This document shows, piece after piece, positions 6,636-14,081 of a stretch of DNA of 27,181 nucleotides. Position 1 is the first letter of the stretch. Every line of letters begins with the position of its first letter. The translations under genes were made by a program, and so were the position numbers. Source of the stretch: DATEHG01 sp035279705. Its GTDB lineage: Bacteria > Gemmatimonadota > Gemmatimonadetes > Gemmatimonadales > GWC2-71-9. Where the stretch lies: positions 1 through 27,181 of the forward strand of contig DATEHG010000065.1 of the NCBI GenBank assembly GCA_035279705.1, given 5' to 3'. The notes under the pieces were generated by a model. It was given only the letters and a program-made list of their open reading frames with translations. It had not been told where the DNA came from and ran no database searches.

Positions 6636-8918
6636 ATGACACTCCGAACCGATCTGTTCCACCGCCTCCGCGACTCGGGGGCCGAACACGGCTTCACTCC
6701 GGTTCAGGAGCAGGAGCTCATGTCCGGCATCTACCGGCGTGGCGACCGGCTGATGGTCTGGTTCCTGGTGACCCACTTCATCGTGGGATTCCTGCTCGCG
6801 TTCTATCACGACACCTGGGGGGCCACGCTGCTGGTCGGCGGGGCGACGGTGGGCGGATTCCTGTTCCTCGTCTGGCGCTGGCCCGGCAGCTTCTTCACCC
6901 GCGCGATGGCGAGCGTGGCGCAGCAGGCCTTCGTGGCGCTGCACATCTACCAGCTGCAGGGCCAGTCCGAGCAGCATTTCTGGTTCTTCACCGCGCTCAC
7001 CATGATGATCGTGTACCAGGACTGGCTGTGCATGTGGCCCGGTACGCTCCTCATCATCGGGCAGCACCTCGTCTTTGCCTGGCTCCACAACAACGGCTAC
7101 CACGTGCACTTCTTTCCCGAGGCGCACGTGGGATTCACCAAGCTGTTCTTCCACTTCGGCATCGCGCTGGTGCAGGTGGGGATCTGCGGCTACTGGGCTC
7201 ACCTGCTGCGCAAGCAGACGCTGGAGGACGCGTGGCAGAAGCATGAACTTTCCACTGCCGGGGAACTGCTCGAGCGCCAGCTGAGCCAGGCCATGGCCTC
7301 GAAGCAGGCGCTGGACGCCACGACGGAGGCGCTGCGCGAGAGCAACCGCCGCCAGCGGGCCATTCTCGACAACACGGGGGACCTGGCCTGGGTCAAGGAC
7401 ACCGCGGGCCACTACATCGCCGCCAACCCGGCGCTGGCCGCCGCCCTCGGCCGGCCGATTGCCGAGATCGAGGGCCGAACCGACCGGGAGATGTTCCCCG
7501 CGGCGGTCGTGGACATCCTCGAGCACGAAGACGACTGGGTCATCGGTCACGCCAAGCCGCTCCGCGTGGAACGGGAAATTCAGATCGGTGGGCGGCGGCG
7601 GATCACGGTCGAAAGCATCATGACGCCGATCCTCGACCAGGACGGCCACGTCATCGGCATTACCGGCATGGGGCGGGACATCACCGCGCGGAAGTCCGCC
7701 GAGGCGGACAGGACCCGACTCGAAGCCAAGGTCCAGCACGCCCAGAAGCTGGAGAGCCTCGGCGTGCTGGCAGGCGGACTGGCCCACGACTTCAACAACC
7801 TGCTGGTCGGTATCCTCGGCAACGTGGGGCTGATGCAGGAGGAGATGGAGCCCGGCGCACCGATGCAGGAATGGCTGACGGACGTGGAGCATGCGGCCCG
7901 CCGCGCGGCCGACCTGACCAGCCAGATGCTGGCCTACTCGGGCAAGGGGCAGTTCGTGATCGAGCGGCTGGACCTGTCGCACACCGTGCGGGAGATGGCC
8001 AACCTGCTGACCGCGGTGACCTCGAAGAAGGCCACCCTGGTGCAGGAGCTGGCCAGCGGACTGCCGGCCATCGAGGCGGACGCCACCCAGATCCGCCAGG
8101 TGATCATGAACCTCATCACCAACGCCTCCGATGCGCTGGAGGACCACACCGGCACGATCCGCCTCACGACTGGAGTCGCGGAGGCGAGTCGCGAGTACCT
8201 CGAGAGCATCGCCCCCGAGCGGGAGCTGACGCCGGGTCGTTACGTCTACATGGCCGTATCGGATACCGGCAGCGGGATGGACCAGTCGACGCTGCAGCGG
8301 ATCTTCGATCCCTTCTTCACCACCAAATTCACCGGTCGCGGGCTGGGCCTGGCCGCGGTGCAGGGCATCATCAGGGGGCACAAGGGCGTGATTACCGTCG
8401 ATACCGCTCCGGGGCGCGGCACCCGGTTCACCGTGATGTTCCCCGCCGTGGCGGGGCAAGCCAGGATCTCGGCGCCGGCGACGGTCGTCGAGGCGTCCAT
8501 GCCTGACGGGATGGTGGTGCTGGTGGTGGACGACGAGGAAGCGGTCCGCAACGTCGCCCGCCGGACCCTGGAGCGGGCGGGATATATCGTCGAGACGGCC
8601 GAAGACGGTGCCGTGGCGCTGGAACTAGTGCGGCGCGAGCCGGGCCGCTACGGCTGCGTGCTGCTCGATCTCACCATGCCGAGGCTGAGTGGGGAGGAAA
8701 CCCAGTTGGAACTGCAGCGCAGCGTCCCGTCGCTGCCGGTGGTCATCTCCAGTGGCTTCAGCGAACAGGAAGCCATCCGCCGTTTTGAAGGGCGGGGGGT
8801 GGCGGGCTTCGTCGAGAAGCCCTACATGCCGGCCGATCTCACGGCCGCGGTCGCCACTGCCATCCAGACCTGGTGGAGTGATGGAGACCCCGTGGCCGCG
8901 ATGGCGATGGAGGGGTGA
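6636..8918 (+). CDS. Membrane-bound hybrid histidine kinase (5-6 TM sensor, PAS, kinase, receiver)
   Basis: The 760-residue protein starts with a multi-helix membrane sensor (about 38-190) rich in His and aromatic residues, including HIYQLQG..EQHFWFF and VYQDW. This resembles an uncharacterised sensor module found before MCP and kinase domains in other bacteria. A coiled coil (about 195-240) leads into a PAS domain (about 240-352). The kinase core has H384 in LAHDFNN, the N-box near 490-502, and G-boxes DTGSGM and GRGLGLAAV. A C-terminal receiver (about 626-745) keeps D632/D633, phospho-acceptor D678 in LLDLTMP and K728. The HDFNN type of H-box with a fused receiver is common in kinases that autoregulate or pass phosphate on. 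No separate response regulator is adjacent. The gene is transcribed away from the MCP gene and toward a small membrane protein. Confidence 0.93.
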   Translation: MTLRTDLFHRLRDSGAEHGFTPVQEQELMSGIYRRGDRLMVWFLVTHFIVGFLLAFYHDTWGATLLVGGATVGGFLFLVWRWPGSFFTRAMASVAQQAFVALHIYQLQGQSEQHFWFFTALTMMIVYQDWLCMWPGTLLIIGQHLVFAWLHNNGYHVHFFPEAHVGFTKLFFHFGIALVQVGICGYWAHLLRKQTLEDAWQKHELSTAGELLERQLSQAMASKQALDATTEALRESNRRQRAILDNTGDLAWVKDTAGHYIAANPALAAALGRPIAEIEGRTDREMFPAAVVDILEHEDDWVIGHAKPLRVEREIQIGGRRRITVESIMTPILDQDGHVIGITGMGRDITARKSAEADRTRLEAKVQHAQKLESLGVLAGGLAHDFNNLLVGILGNVGLMQEEMEPGAPMQEWLTDVEHAARRAADLTSQMLAYSGKGQFVIERLDLSHTVREMANLLTAVTSKKATLVQELASGLPAIEADATQIRQVIMNLITNASDALEDHTGTIRLTTGVAEASREYLESIAPERELTPGRYVYMAVSDTGSGMDQSTLQRIFDPFFTTKFTGRGLGLAAVQGIIRGHKGVITVDTAPGRGTRFTVMFPAVAGQARISAPATVVEASMPDGMVVLVVDDEEAVRNVARRTLERAGYIVETAEDGAVALELVRREPGRYGCVLLDLTMPRLSGEETQLELQRSVPSLPVVISSGFSEQEAIRRFEGRGVAGFVEKPYMPADLTAAVATAIQTWWSDGDPVAAMAMEG

Positions 8919-8949
8919 GCCGCAAGCCTTAAGCCATAAGCCGTAAGCA
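8917..8949. repeat. Heptameric direct repeats (AAGCCNT)
   Basis: Just after the kinase stop, the 7-base units GAGCCGC, AAGCCTT, AAGCCAT, AAGCCGT and AAGCAGG follow each other without gaps. The three central copies differ only at the sixth base. Similar TAAGCC/GGCTTA tracts are often seen between genes in other genomes; whether this one has a role is unknown. Confidence 0.7.
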
Positions 8950-8956
8950 GGGAGCA

Positions 8957-8994
8957 GGAGGAGGGAGGAAGGCGGACTGCCTTTCCCCTCCTCC
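8957..8994. terminator. Purine/pyrimidine hairpin between convergent genes
   Basis: A purine-rich arm at 8957-8973 (GGAGGAGGGAGGAAGGC) pairs, with small mismatches, with a pyrimidine-rich arm at 8979-8994 around a GGACT loop. It lies between the convergent kinase and membrane-protein genes and probably ends transcription of one or both. Pyrimidine-rich sequence continues to about 9027. Confidence 0.55.
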
Positions 8995-9019
8995 TTCCAC
9001 TTTCCTCGTTCCTCCTTCT

Positions 9020-9499
9020 TCACCCCTTCAAAAATCCCTGGCTGGCGGCGCGGCCGAGGATGATGAACGTGACGAGGGCCAGGAGTTGCGTGAGTCCGAA
9101 CGCGGGGGACTGCTGGGTCGGCGCCACCGCGATCAACCCGGGCACCTTGGCAAAGAGCTGGGCCAGCAGCACGAAGACGTTGAAGTAGAGCGTCGTCACC
9201 GCGGTAATCACGAACACCCGCTTCCATCCTCCCTCCAGCTTCTTCCCGTAGAAGGCGTAGAAGGTGAACGGCAGGATGACCAGCGCCAGGCCGCCCAGGA
9301 TGTGGGAGGGGAGCAGCCGGGTGAAGGGGAAGCCGAACCCGGTGGCGTTGGTGAGCAGTGTAGTGACAAGAAAGACTCCGATCCAGCGATCGTAGCGGCG
9401 ACCGGCCATGAGGCCGCCTACGACGACGAGTCCGGAGATTATGCCGCCGAGGCTCAGGAGCACGTGCAACAGGGTAAACGCCGGCAGGCCGATGATCAC
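9020..9499 (-). CDS. Small integral membrane protein with four helices, function unknown
   Basis: The 159-residue product is almost wholly hydrophobic. Four membrane segments can be drawn at about 5-30, 40-58, 64-84 and 92-115, with a further hydrophobic stretch at about 135-150. Conserved-looking features are LTNATGFGFPF, LPSHILGG, FYAFYGKKL, YFNVFVLLAQLFAKVP and a late APTQQSPAF. Proteins of this size and pattern are widespread hypothetical membrane proteins in soil bacteria; I know of no assigned function. The GTG start at 9499 is supported by AAAGGA eight bases upstream. The gene stands alone, convergent with the hybrid kinase and divergent from the sigma factor. It has no visible signal peptide apart from its first helix. 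Confidence 0.82.
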   Translation of the reverse strand: MIIGLPAFTLLHVLLSLGGIISGLVVVGGLMAGRRYDRWIGVFLVTTLLTNATGFGFPFTRLLPSHILGGLALVILPFTFYAFYGKKLEGGWKRVFVITAVTTLYFNVFVLLAQLFAKVPGLIAVAPTQQSPAFGLTQLLALVTFIILGRAASQGFLKG

Positions 9500-9721
9500 G
9501 GCAGCGTCCTTTCGTTGCAGGGTTGGTACTGACGGGCAAGCGGGGACGATGCCGATTCTAGAGCCTGCCGGTCCGGTGCGGAAGACGCGTGAGGTTCCGG
9601 GTTCTCGCCCAAGTGCTGACGATATGGGCTCGTCAGGGTGCAGGCCACCGAGGATCGCTGGCGCCGTCGGGTGGGGTCGCGGCTATCCCGCTCGAACGAC
9701 AAGGAGCCTAGCTTACAACCG

Positions 9722-10342
9722 ATGCCCGCGACCGCCGACGAAGCCTCCGCCGCACTCCACCGGGACCTCCTTGAGGCGGGGAGTGCCCGGGAGGACGGTA
9801 CGGCGCGGCTGCACGAGCTGCTCCTCCGCGTCGCGCGCGCCGAGGCTGGCCGCCGCAGGGGCCGGTTACCTGATCGGGTTCTCGAGGAAGTCGAGGATCT
9901 CTGTGTCCAGGCCGCCAGCGATGCCGCCATGAACATCCTGCGAAAGCTCGATGAGTTCCGGGGCACGGCACGGTTCACGACCTGGGCGTGCAAGTTCGTC
10001 ATCTTCGAGATTTCGACCCGGCTGCGGCGCCACGCCTGGCGCCATCAGGGCACCGGTTCCGATGACGAAGTGTGGGATCGGTTGCCGGACCGGGCTCCTT
10101 CGGCGCTTCACCAGCTCGAAAACCAGGAACTCGCGGCCGCGCTGCAGCGCGCGGTGGCGGACCGCCTGACGGATCACCAGCGCACGATCTTCCAGGCCGC
10201 CGCGGTGGACGAAATCCCCATCGATGCCCTGGCGGAGCGGTTCGGCAGCACTCGCGGCGCCATCTGCAAGACGCTGCATGATGCCCGCCGGCGGCTGCGC
10301 CAGGCGCTCGCCGAGGCCGGCTACGCGGAGCAGATGCCATGA
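9722..10342 (+). CDS. ECF-type RNA polymerase sigma factor
   Basis: The 206-residue product has the two ECF parts. Region 2 lies at about 62-107 and includes LDEFRGTARFTTWACKFVIF, a recognisable variant of the FRGdssFrTWLyrIa motif that binds core polymerase and the -10 element. Region 4 lies at about 140-200 and includes LTDHQRTIFQAAAVDEIPID, then a helix-turn-helix that reads the -35 element. The ATG at 9722 is preferred over an upstream GTG at 9638 because the earlier residues look non-coding; an AAGGAG lies 15 bases upstream, which is rather far. Its TGA overlaps the ATG of a small zinc-binding anti-sigma-like gene (ATGA), the usual arrangement of an ECF factor with its inhibitor. Targets and signal are unknown. 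Confidence 0.88.
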   Translation: MPATADEASAALHRDLLEAGSAREDGTARLHELLLRVARAEAGRRRGRLPDRVLEEVEDLCVQAASDAAMNILRKLDEFRGTARFTTWACKFVIFEISTRLRRHAWRHQGTGSDDEVWDRLPDRAPSALHQLENQELAAALQRAVADRLTDHQRTIFQAAAVDEIPIDALAERFGSTRGAICKTLHDARRRLRQALAEAGYAEQMP

Positions 10343-10569
10343 ACCTATCGCCGATCGAGCGCCTGCTGGGCAGTGATGACCGCGATCCCGGGTGCGACGC
10401 CGCCTTTGCGGTTCTGGACCGCTACGTCGAAGCCGTCCGCCGGGGAGATGACGTCGAAGGGAGCTTCGCGGAGTTACTGACCCATATGAGGAACTGCGCC
10501 GCCTGCCGGGAGGATGCGGAGGGCCTCCTGGCCGCCGCTCGCGACCTCGACCCGCCGCCCGCCAGGTAA
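10339..10569 (+). CDS. Small zinc anti-sigma-like protein (ZAS type), first copy
   Basis: The 76-residue protein contains C19 and the motif H49-x3-C53-x2-C56. This C/H/C/C set matches the zinc site of ZAS anti-sigma factors such as RsrA and ChrR, where zinc or disulfide state controls binding of the sigma factor. Here the gap from first Cys to His is 29 residues, slightly longer than in RsrA. There is no membrane segment and no second domain, so it would be a minimal, soluble inhibitor. It is translationally coupled to the ECF sigma gene by a 4-base overlap, which strongly suggests that sigma factor is its partner. The paralogue just downstream keeps the same four ligand positions. Redox sensing is an inference from the ligand set. 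Confidence 0.8.
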   Translation: MNLSPIERLLGSDDRDPGCDAAFAVLDRYVEAVRRGDDVEGSFAELLTHMRNCAACREDAEGLLAAARDLDPPPAR

Positions 10570-10643
10570 GATCCGGCCCCGGATCGACACTAATGGGAAT
10601 ACGACCGTCCCCCGCCCCGGGGAATGCAGGAGGGCGTTTCCTC

Positions 10644-10868
10644 ATGACCACGCTACAGCAACTGCTCGGCCGGTCCGACCCGGGCGATGACCCCGGATGC
10701 GACGGCGCATTCGACGTACTTGATCAGTACGTCGAAGCCGCCCGGCGCGGGCCGGTAACCGGCATCGCGCTCAGGGAGTTCGTCACCCACATCGGCAACT
10801 GCCCCGGCTGCCGGGAAGACACCGAGGGGCTTGCCCTGGCGATCGAGGCCCTCGATCTCCAGGCGTAG
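10644..10868 (+). CDS. Small zinc anti-sigma-like protein (ZAS type), second copy
   Basis: The 74-residue protein is a clear paralogue of the gene before it. Shared blocks are DPGCD-xAF-xVLD-xYVEA near the start and TH-xxNC-xxCRED-xEGL near the end, with C19, H49, C53 and C56 in identical positions. It is also soluble, with no membrane helix. The ATG at 10644 is preferred over an in-frame ATG at 10593, because AGGAGG lies ten bases upstream and the alignment with the first copy begins there. The gap of 74 bases from the first copy includes a GGTAAGATC element. It may be a second inhibitor of the same sigma factor or an inhibitor of another, unlinked one. Confidence 0.8.
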   Translation: MTTLQQLLGRSDPGDDPGCDGAFDVLDQYVEAARRGPVTGIALREFVTHIGNCPGCREDTEGLALAIEALDLQA

Positions 10869-11015
10869 CTCCCGGGCAGCCCACCGTCTGGTCCCCTCAT
10901 TTCGGCGTCGTTGATCCCGCCCGGTAAGATCTCCGCCATCTCCGCCACCAACGGACACGTGCCCGGCGGGGACTTCGCCCCGCGGGTCGCAAACCCGAAT
11001 ACTCAGGAGCAGCTC

Positions 11016-11561
11016 ATGCCGCGGATTTACCCGATCGATCCCGCTACCGCCACCGGCGACGCCGCCACCCACCTGGCCACCACCCGAAAGATGTTTGGCC
11101 GGGCGCCGAATGTTTTTGCCACCGCCGCCAACTCCCCTTCTACGGTCGGTGCCCTGGTCGGCCTGTGGGCCGGCGTCGGCTCGGGGACGCTGGGCGCAAA
11201 GCTGGGCGAGCAACTGGCCATTGTCGTCGCCCAGTCGAACGGCTGTGAGTACTGCCTGTCTGCCCACACCGCCCTCGGCAAGATGCACGGGCTCGATGAC
11301 GCCGAGCTCGCGGCGGCCAAACAGGCGGGCTCCAGAGATCCGAAGACCGCGGCGATGCTCAAGCTGGCACTCGAGATCAACCAGTCCCGGGGACAGGTGA
11401 GCGACATGGTTCTGGGCCAGGCCCGCAAGGCGGGGATCACGGACTCCGAGATCATCGAAATCATCGGTCACGTGGCGTTGAACGTCTTCACCAACTACCT
11501 GAACAACGTGAGCGAGACGGAGATCGATTTCCCCGTGGTCCCGCTCGACGCGGCCGCCTGA
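11016..11561 (+). CDS. Carboxymuconolactone decarboxylase / AhpD-like protein
   Basis: The 181-residue protein has the AhpD core: E65 followed by VAQSNGCEYCLSAHTALG with C77, C80 and H84, the Glu-Cys-x2-Cys-x3-His set. In AhpD these Cys carry out peroxide reduction or disulfide exchange and the Glu and His act as a proton relay. It belongs to the peroxidase-related group of the family, is all-helical and has no signal peptide, so it is cytoplasmic. The ATG at 11016 has AGGAG six bases upstream; an earlier in-frame ATG at 10911 lacks this. The next gene follows after 10 bases, so the two form an operon. It lies downstream of the sigma/ZAS genes and may be one of their targets. The true substrate is unknown. 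Confidence 0.9.
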   Translation: MPRIYPIDPATATGDAATHLATTRKMFGRAPNVFATAANSPSTVGALVGLWAGVGSGTLGAKLGEQLAIVVAQSNGCEYCLSAHTALGKMHGLDDAELAAAKQAGSRDPKTAAMLKLALEINQSRGQVSDMVLGQARKAGITDSEIIEIIGHVALNVFTNYLNNVSETEIDFPVVPLDAAA

Positions 11562-11571
11562 GGTGGGAACC

Positions 11572-12009
11572 ATGAGCAAGCCGATCCGCCCGCCGTTTAC
11601 CCTGGAGACGGCCCTGGCCAAGGTGCAGGCCGCCGAGGATGGCTGGAACAGCCGGGACCCGGATCGGGTGGCCATGGCCTACAGCGAGGACTCGGAGTGG
11701 AGGAACCGGACAGAATTCTTCCGGGGCAGGGACGCGATTCGCCGGTTCCTGGCCCGGAAATGGGAACGGGAACTGGACTACCGGCTCCGGAAGGAGCTCT
11801 GGGGCTTCCGGGAAAACCGGATCGCCGTCCGCTTCGAGTACGAGTGGCACGATATTGCGGGCCAGTGGTACCGCTCGTACGGCAACGAGATGTGGGAGTT
11901 CAACGAGGAGGGACTGATGGCGCGTCGCTTCGCGAGTATCAATGACGCCCCCATTCGTGAGGACGAGCGGCGGATCCTTCCTCCGGCCGAGGCAGCCGCG
12001 AGCGGCTGA
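11572..12009 (+). CDS. DUF1348 protein (SnoaL/NTF2-like fold)
   Basis: The 145-residue product matches the DUF1348 pattern: an N-terminal helix with AEDGWNSRDPDRVAMAYSED, then SEWRNR-xEFFRGRDAIRRFL, a central strand with ELWGFRENRIAVRFEYEWHD, and a tail with MARRFASINDAPI. This family has the NTF2/SnoaL cone fold and usually forms dimers; most members have no known reaction. It keeps the many Trp, Arg and His residues that line the pocket. The ATG at 11572 comes ten bases after the AhpD-like stop with AGGTGG in between, so the two genes are co-transcribed. An alternative GTG at 11563 is less likely. It is probably cytoplasmic. Its pairing with an AhpD-like gene suggests a small-molecule or oxidative-stress role, which is inference. 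Confidence 0.88.
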   Translation: MSKPIRPPFTLETALAKVQAAEDGWNSRDPDRVAMAYSEDSEWRNRTEFFRGRDAIRRFLARKWERELDYRLRKELWGFRENRIAVRFEYEWHDIAGQWYRSYGNEMWEFNEEGLMARRFASINDAPIREDERRILPPAEAAASG

Positions 12010-12140
12010 GAGCTTCTCGATGCCTCATGTCGAGCGGCTGTGGCCCTACCCGGTCGAGTCGCTGGCCGAGGAGGCACTCCAATCGGCCGCACTCACCACC
12101 CCCGGCCTGCATACTCGGGCGGCCACAACGGCCGGGCCTC

Positions 12141-12210
12141 ATGAGCCCCATCTATTCTAGGATTGATGAACGAAGTCGCCTCGTGACCCTTCACCGCCGC
12201 AGCGCACCTG
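12141..12210 (+). pseudogene. 5' remnant of a STAS-like gene related to the one at 26616
   Basis: Translation from ATG 12141 gives MSPIYSRIDERSRLVTLHRR followed by SAP. This matches the start of the intact protein at 26616 (MSLVYYTIDERSRLLTLHYG, then GAP) at 14 of the first 23 residues, after which similarity stops. The 32 bases upstream also match, including GCATACT and the CCGG-x-CCTC just before the ATG, so the promoter-proximal part was copied too. The following sequence runs into a terminator hairpin, so only the first sixth of the gene survives. Confidence 0.65.
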
Positions 12211-12248
12211 GAGCGATCGCCGAAATGCGCAATGCTGCGGGTAATTCC

Positions 12249-12278
12249 AGAAGGCCCGGCCAGTTGGCCGGGCCTTCT
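12249..12278. terminator. Bidirectional terminator hairpin
   Basis: AGAAGGCCCGGCC (12249-12261) and GGCCGGGCCTTCT (12266-12278) form a perfect 13-bp stem around an AGTT loop. TTC follows on the plus strand. It lies between the convergent DUF1348 and MBL-hydrolase genes, 18 bases from the latter's stop. Confidence 0.8.
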
Positions 12279-12296
12279 TCGTGGCCAGGTGTGCGC

Positions 12297-13364
12297 CTAG
12301 TCGATCCGCAGCGTCTGCTCCATCGAATAGCACTGATCCCAGATCCAGACATCAAACCCGGCGAGCCGAGTCGACCACTTGGGAGTCAGAGTGTTGACGC
12401 ACTGGCCGGCGACGCGGTCGATGTAGTTGTCGAAGAGAGCCCAGGGATTGTCCTTGTCGAGCGGGTTCAAACCCTCGCCGGGCTTCGTGGTGGCGAGCGC
12501 GGTGGCGGCCGCCTGGCGGAGATCCCGGTAGAACTCGGACTGGACGTCGACATCGGCATGAGTACCCGTCCGGGCCACGTGACCGCCGACGAAGGTGTCC
12601 CAGTCCAGCTTGCCGATCTCGTCCACCTGCGCCATCGAGCCCAGGACATCCTGGGCCACCGCGAAGCGCCGCCACGGCATCCAGCCGGGAAAGACCACGT
12701 CGACCACCATGAGCACCCGCTGGGCGGGCGCGGAGATGAAAATGTTTCCCGGCTCATGGCCGCTGCCATGGTAGGAGAGGTTGAGGACCTGGTTGCCGAG
12801 GCGGAGCGCGTAGTGATCGGCGAAGGTCACGGTGGGCAGAGGCCGGTTCGCGTCGTTATCCCGCTTGAGGAGACGGAGGGTTTCGTCCTGCGCGATGATG
12901 ATCGGGTGACCGCCCAGCGCCCTGGCGCCGCCGATGTGATCGGTGTGGGAGTGGCTGTAGATCAGGTGGGTAACCGGCTTGCTGGTGACGGCGGCAATGG
13001 CCTGCGGAATCCGCGCGGCAAAGGACGGCGGCGCATCGATCACCACGACACCGCTGTCATACACCATGAACATCGACTGGTAGACATTGTCGGTGATCAT
13101 GTACAGCCCGCGGCCGAGCTCCTGGACCCGGTAGCCCTTGGCGGGGTCAATGGCCGGCCCCCGGGACGAGGCGGGGACATCGAGATACTTCTCGATTCTG
13201 ACACCGATCGGTGCGATCGACGGCATGTTCGGATAGGGCTCTCCACCGGTTCCAGGCGCGCCGCCGGAACCGAGGGCTTGGGCGTGGGCGCTGCCCGCGA
13301 GCCCGCCCAGGCTGGCAATGAGAAGTCCGGCGAGCCCGAGTCGGGCCGTGTGTGGCTGTGACAT
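12297..13364 (-). CDS. Exported metallo-beta-lactamase-fold hydrolase
   Basis: The 355-residue protein begins with a signal peptide (about 1-29, ending SAHA-QA), so it is secreted to the periplasm. The MBL core shows the zinc motif H138-x-H140-x-D142-H143 in YSHSHTDHIGG, with H203 in GSGHEPGN, D222 in VVDVVFPG and H262 in GGHVARTG as the remaining likely ligands. That is a full set for a two-metal site. The C-terminal part (about 275-355) is Trp-rich and specific to this subgroup. The substrate cannot be predicted; class B3 beta-lactamase, lactonase and sulfatase-like activities share this site. The ATG has a perfect AGGAGGT eight bases upstream. Its upstream region contains a palindromic element also found before the first epoxide hydrolase gene. 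Confidence 0.9.
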   Translation of the reverse strand: MSQPHTARLGLAGLLIASLGGLAGSAHAQALGSGGAPGTGGEPYPNMPSIAPIGVRIEKYLDVPASSRGPAIDPAKGYRVQELGRGLYMITDNVYQSMFMVYDSGVVVIDAPPSFAARIPQAIAAVTSKPVTHLIYSHSHTDHIGGARALGGHPIIIAQDETLRLLKRDNDANRPLPTVTFADHYALRLGNQVLNLSYHGSGHEPGNIFISAPAQRVLMVVDVVFPGWMPWRRFAVAQDVLGSMAQVDEIGKLDWDTFVGGHVARTGTHADVDVQSEFYRDLRQAAATALATTKPGEGLNPLDKDNPWALFDNYIDRVAGQCVNTLTPKWSTRLAGFDVWIWDQCYSMEQTLRID

Positions 13365-13434
13365 GGCGATGTACCTCCTGCGTAGCAGTGGATGGTGGAC
13401 GTGAGACGACGCTACAGGCAGGGGTCCAGCGGGA

Positions 13435-13469
13435 CTATTGAACGTAGGTATCGACTACACCTAGGTGTC
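13435..13469 (-). promoter_or_regulatory. Probable operator/promoter element of the MBL hydrolase gene
   Basis: Read on the minus strand: GACACCTAGGTGT, 5 bases, ATACCTACGT, then TCAATAG, ending 70 bases before the start codon. The first block contains a perfect 12-base palindrome ACACCTAGGTGT (13457-13468). The same ordered blocks occur upstream of the epoxide hydrolase gene at 14792-14827. The ACC-N2-GGT core resembles sites of StyR/TodT-type regulators. Confidence 0.6.
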
Positions 13470-13569
13470 GTATCCAGGCATCAGGCGCGACGAAGTGTGG
13501 CGGGCGGCAAAGCAACTGCGTGACTGGAACCGCGGAAGATCTTCGCGATGGGCGGCGGAACCCTGCGCC

Positions 13570-14043
13570 TCAATGGTCGAAAGGGAAACTCCGCGTGCGC
13601 GGCGCGTCCTCGGCGCGGACGTAGGTAATCGTGTACGGCCCGTTGAACGTCACGAGCAGCACGGTCCGTCCCTCGGCAACCGACCAGTGGTGCATTCCCG
13701 CGGGAGCGGTCGCCGAATCGCCGGGGGCCATTGCCCTCGCGTGCCTGGTGTCGATCGAATCTCCCATCCCGACCAGCAGGGTTCCCTCTCTCACTTCGAC
13801 ATGCTCGTAGCCCGGATGATAGTGCGGCGGGATCCGGTAGCCGTTCGGCAACGAGAGCTGAAGAGTGCACTCGCCGGGTGCGGTGGGATCGCCTTTCACG
13901 ATGGAGAAGAGCGCGCCCGGTGGCATCAGGGTCGGCACCTGCCACCGGAGTCGCGCCGGGTGGGACGCAGTCTGCGCCGATACTCCGTTGGGAGCGAAAA
14001 CCGTCACCGACACGGCGACGGCAGCGAGGAGTCTGGTTCCCAT
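13570..14043 (-). CDS. Exported small cupin-domain protein
   Basis: The 157-residue protein has a signal peptide (about 1-24, ending VSA-QT) and one cupin barrel. Cupin motif 1 is visible in PPHYHPGYEHVEVREGTLLVGMGD (about residues 75-98), giving metal ligands of the H-x-H-x(n)-E type with an extra His in EHVEV. Motif 2 is in PAGMHHWSVAEG, giving a further His. Such single-domain, exported cupins are common and have many roles, so no reaction can be given. The ATG at 14043 has GGGAGGGGG just upstream and starts the signal peptide correctly; a longer reading adds 70 residues without sense. It follows the metallopeptidase-like gene by 38 bases on the same strand, suggesting an operon. Confidence 0.87.
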   Translation of the reverse strand: MGTRLLAAVAVSVTVFAPNGVSAQTASHPARLRWQVPTLMPPGALFSIVKGDPTAPGECTLQLSLPNGYRIPPHYHPGYEHVEVREGTLLVGMGDSIDTRHARAMAPGDSATAPAGMHHWSVAEGRTVLLVTFNGPYTITYVRAEDAPRTRSFPFDH

Positions 14044-14081
14044 ACTTCCCCCTCCCTTTGGAGTATGTCCCGGCCGAACAG

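Noticed and set aside
6528..8459. Minus-strand ORF of 643 codons opposite the hybrid kinase
   Set aside because: The plus strand encodes a complete kinase with all motifs; the antisense product has no recognisable domain.
10965..10992. GCGGGG/CCCCGC stem-loop in the leader of the AhpD-like gene as a riboswitch
   Set aside because: Only one 6-bp stem is visible, with no conserved riboswitch elements around it.
12027..13361. Plus-strand ORF of 444 codons opposite the MBL hydrolase
   Set aside because: It is an accidental extension of the STAS-like remnant through a terminator and then antisense to a well-supported gene with a perfect ribosome site.
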